Shown here: positions 62,178-64,000 of the stretch, piece by piece | Numbering within the stretch: the first letter of the stretch is position 1 | Layout of the letters: every line of letters begins with the position of its first letter | NCBI GenBank assembly: GCA_015698045.1 | Contig: BLAL01000160.1 | Location: 1,984,001-2,048,000, forward strand | Origin: Rhizophagus clarus | Taxonomy: Eukaryota; Glomeromycota; Glomeromycetes; Glomerales; Glomeraceae | Length of the DNA stretch: 64,000 bases | Direction of reading: 5' to 3' | Position numbers and translations under genes: made by a program | The notes under the pieces: generated by a model | Seen by the model: only the letters and a program-made list of their open reading frames with translations | What the model was told of the DNA's origin: nothing | The model's database searches: none

Positions 62178-64000
62178 AGGACCCAGAAATATATAAATAG
62201 GGTAGGGTCTACAGATACGTCGTCATTATAGTGAAGTTAGACGGAGTAAGGTTTTGATTTGCGTATAATTCAGCGTATTTTTTATCAAAATTTTTATATG
62301 TAAGAAATTCAGTTCGGTCTAAATTTGGCCGATCATAAATGTACTATATTTATTGCCGATCATAAATTTATAGATCCGTTAAATATAAAAAAAATTCCTC
62401 CTCTTTTCCCTTCTACTCTTTCCCCTTTACCTTACTCACCAGTTGTCAGGCCTTTTTCCTTTCCTCCCTTTCCCCTCTCTTGGCTTTTTCTTTTCCCGCA
62501 GCTCTCCTTTTCCCATTGGTAAGGACTAAGGAGAAAGGTTTTTTTTAAATTTATTCTTTTAATGAATGTTTATTAATACGTTTATATTTTATGTTTTTCT
62601 TTAGGCCGAGTCTTTGGACAAGAATAAAGGATAATTTTTGATTTTGAATTTTTCTTTAGCGAAACGTTCTACCAATGTTTCGATTTTCTTTTTTTTTCAG
62701 ACAGCCAGATCTTTGGGCGCGTAGTGATTTGGTAAGGGAATCGAAATATTTTTTTTAAATTGATTCATTTTATCAAAACGTTTTATTAACACGTTTAGAC
62801 TTTATTCCCTTTTTAGGTGGCAAGGACCTTTATCGCGTAGATTTCTGACTAAAAAAAAACTTAATATGAGGAAATGATAATAATTATTTGTTATACTGTA
62901 TGACGACCATCCAAGTGCTATAAATTTCATTTTTAGTGGTATTTCGATCTGGATACTGTCCTGGATGCAAGGGTAATCTTTTATTTTTTACTTATTTGGT
63001 TTATTTCAACGAACTGTTACTAACAGTTTGTTTTTAGAAATAGATTATTTCGATTTTAGATGGCCTGGACACGTAGAAATTTTGATAAATTTTTTTTTAA
63101 GATGGATAGAGGCGTGAATCTTTGGTCAGAACTCGGAACTTGCAACTTTTTTTGAGTCTAGATATGTGAAGTAAGAAATCTGGAATTATTTTTTTAATAT
63201 ATTTATTTTAGCGAAATGGTACTAACGTTTCAGTTTTCCTGTTTTTTTAGACATTTAACACGACTTTAGATCTTTGGAAACGTGAGATTTTGATATATAT
63301 ATATTGGTAAGTAAAAAATATGTATGTTTTTTTTATTATCTATTTTAGCGAACATTAATAACTTTTCGTTCTTTTTTTTCATTAGGAGATTTTTTTTGTC
63401 TCTCTGGATGTGGTAATCTGGAAAGTAAAAAAAAATATATTTTTATATATTTTTATTTATAACTATTAACTGTTCATTTTTATTTCTTTATTTAATGGCG
63501 TGTTTGATCTCGATAAATCGGCTTCAGTTCTTTCTTTCTTTGCATGAGTTAGGACGAATGTATTTTGGTAGGCAGTCTTTTTAGTAATTTTTTTATAGTC
63601 TTTTAATGAAACTGCTATTAACAGCTTCATTTCATACTGTTTTTTTTAGATCTCCAATTTTTCAGATCTTCGGAGGTGAAATTCATATTTTAAACGGTTT
63701 AAATCTTAGGAACTTGGATTCTTTTTTAATTTGTTCCTTTAACAAAACACTTGCAATTAATGAACGGCGTTCTAAATGCAAAAACATTATCAGGGTTAAT
63801 AACCAACTATTTGTTTAATTTATTTGAAAGCAAACTGTTGGTTTTTGCGGTTTATTGCTGATAGTTGTATTAGACTAAATAATAAAATATAATATCCAAT
63901 ATTTTAAATTAATAAATAATAAATAAATTATGTACAATATTAAATAAATTTAATAATTAATAATATAACAATAAATATCCGTAAGGATTCCTTAATTGTA
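62178..64000 (+). mobile_element. Second copy of the 2.17-kb element, cut by window end
   Basis: Begins AGGACCCAGAAATATA and follows the reverse complement of 44729-42840 to the window end (ATCCGTAAGGATTCCTTAATTG matches 42854-42876 inverted). Micro-exon-like units: 62701-62731 (after TTTCAG, before GTAAGG), 62817 onward (after TTTTAG), 63251-63306 (after TTTTAG, before GTAAGT), 63386 onward, 63650 onward. Spacers carry GAAA.TG.TACTAAC.GTTTC-like palindromes. No transposase frame. Confidence 0.85.

Overview
The window looks like nuclear DNA of an arbuscular mycorrhizal fungus (Glomeromycotina, most like Rhizophagus). It is very A+T rich and repeat-dense, with short GT-AG introns, and several gene families here are ones I associate with that group. 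The species assignment is inference from memory of those families; no search was run.

Layout. 1-6536 is flank: low-complexity tandem repeats, a decayed multi-exon DDE-transposase-like gene on the minus strand (about 1985-5130) and a nuclease relic. 7322-56141 is one giant mobile element of about 48.8 kb, bounded by long terminal inverted repeats (TIRs; left 7322-9107, right 51394-56141) and a short target duplication around TAGCCTA. Its left tip plus adjacent host DNA is triplicated in tandem (6537-7511, period 325 bp). 56142-62177 is flank with gene fragments. 62178-64000 is a second copy, in opposite orientation, of a roughly 2.17-kb non-autonomous element whose complete copy (42563-44729) sits inside the giant element.

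The giant element resembles a large DNA virus crossed with a transposon. Replication: a primase fused to an SF2 helicase of the herpesvirus origin-binding type (9036-12626) and a family B DNA polymerase (51465-48154, minus). These are the outermost genes, point inward, and share promoter, start codon and first 24 codons because the TIR runs into both. The TIRs also hold AT-cored palindromes and repeats of ACTAGTGATAGGG, a candidate origin. Mobility and packaging: a retroviral-type integrase (decayed), a tyrosine-recombinase-like protein and an A32-like packaging ATPase. Structural candidates: a coiled-coil Gag-like protein followed by a retropepsin-like protein, joined by a -1 slippery heptamer (A AAA AAG TGA), with a second identical site at the end of the protease frame; and coiled-coil proteins with membrane segments. 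Accessory cargo: secreted subtilase, F-box proteins carrying retropepsin-like tails, Crinkler-like header and nuclease genes, HIT-domain protein, an NCLDV-type adaptor-motif protein, VSR-like nuclease, and several unrecognised small genes.

State of decay. The primase-helicase, ATPase, recombinase and most cargo are open. The polymerase has three in-frame stops (TAA, TGA, TGA) and the integrase one (TGA). The Gag-like gene has one TGA plus an insertion, and two further genes have one TGA each. The copy is therefore probably defective unless TGA is read through. A 2.9-kb element with an 8-bp target duplication is nested in the right TIR only.

The most unusual signals are: the herpes-like replication module on a TIR/integrase element, the TIR-encoded shared N-terminus, the doubled Gag/Pro frameshift signal, and arrays of micro-exon/intron-like units in two unrelated non-autonomous elements.
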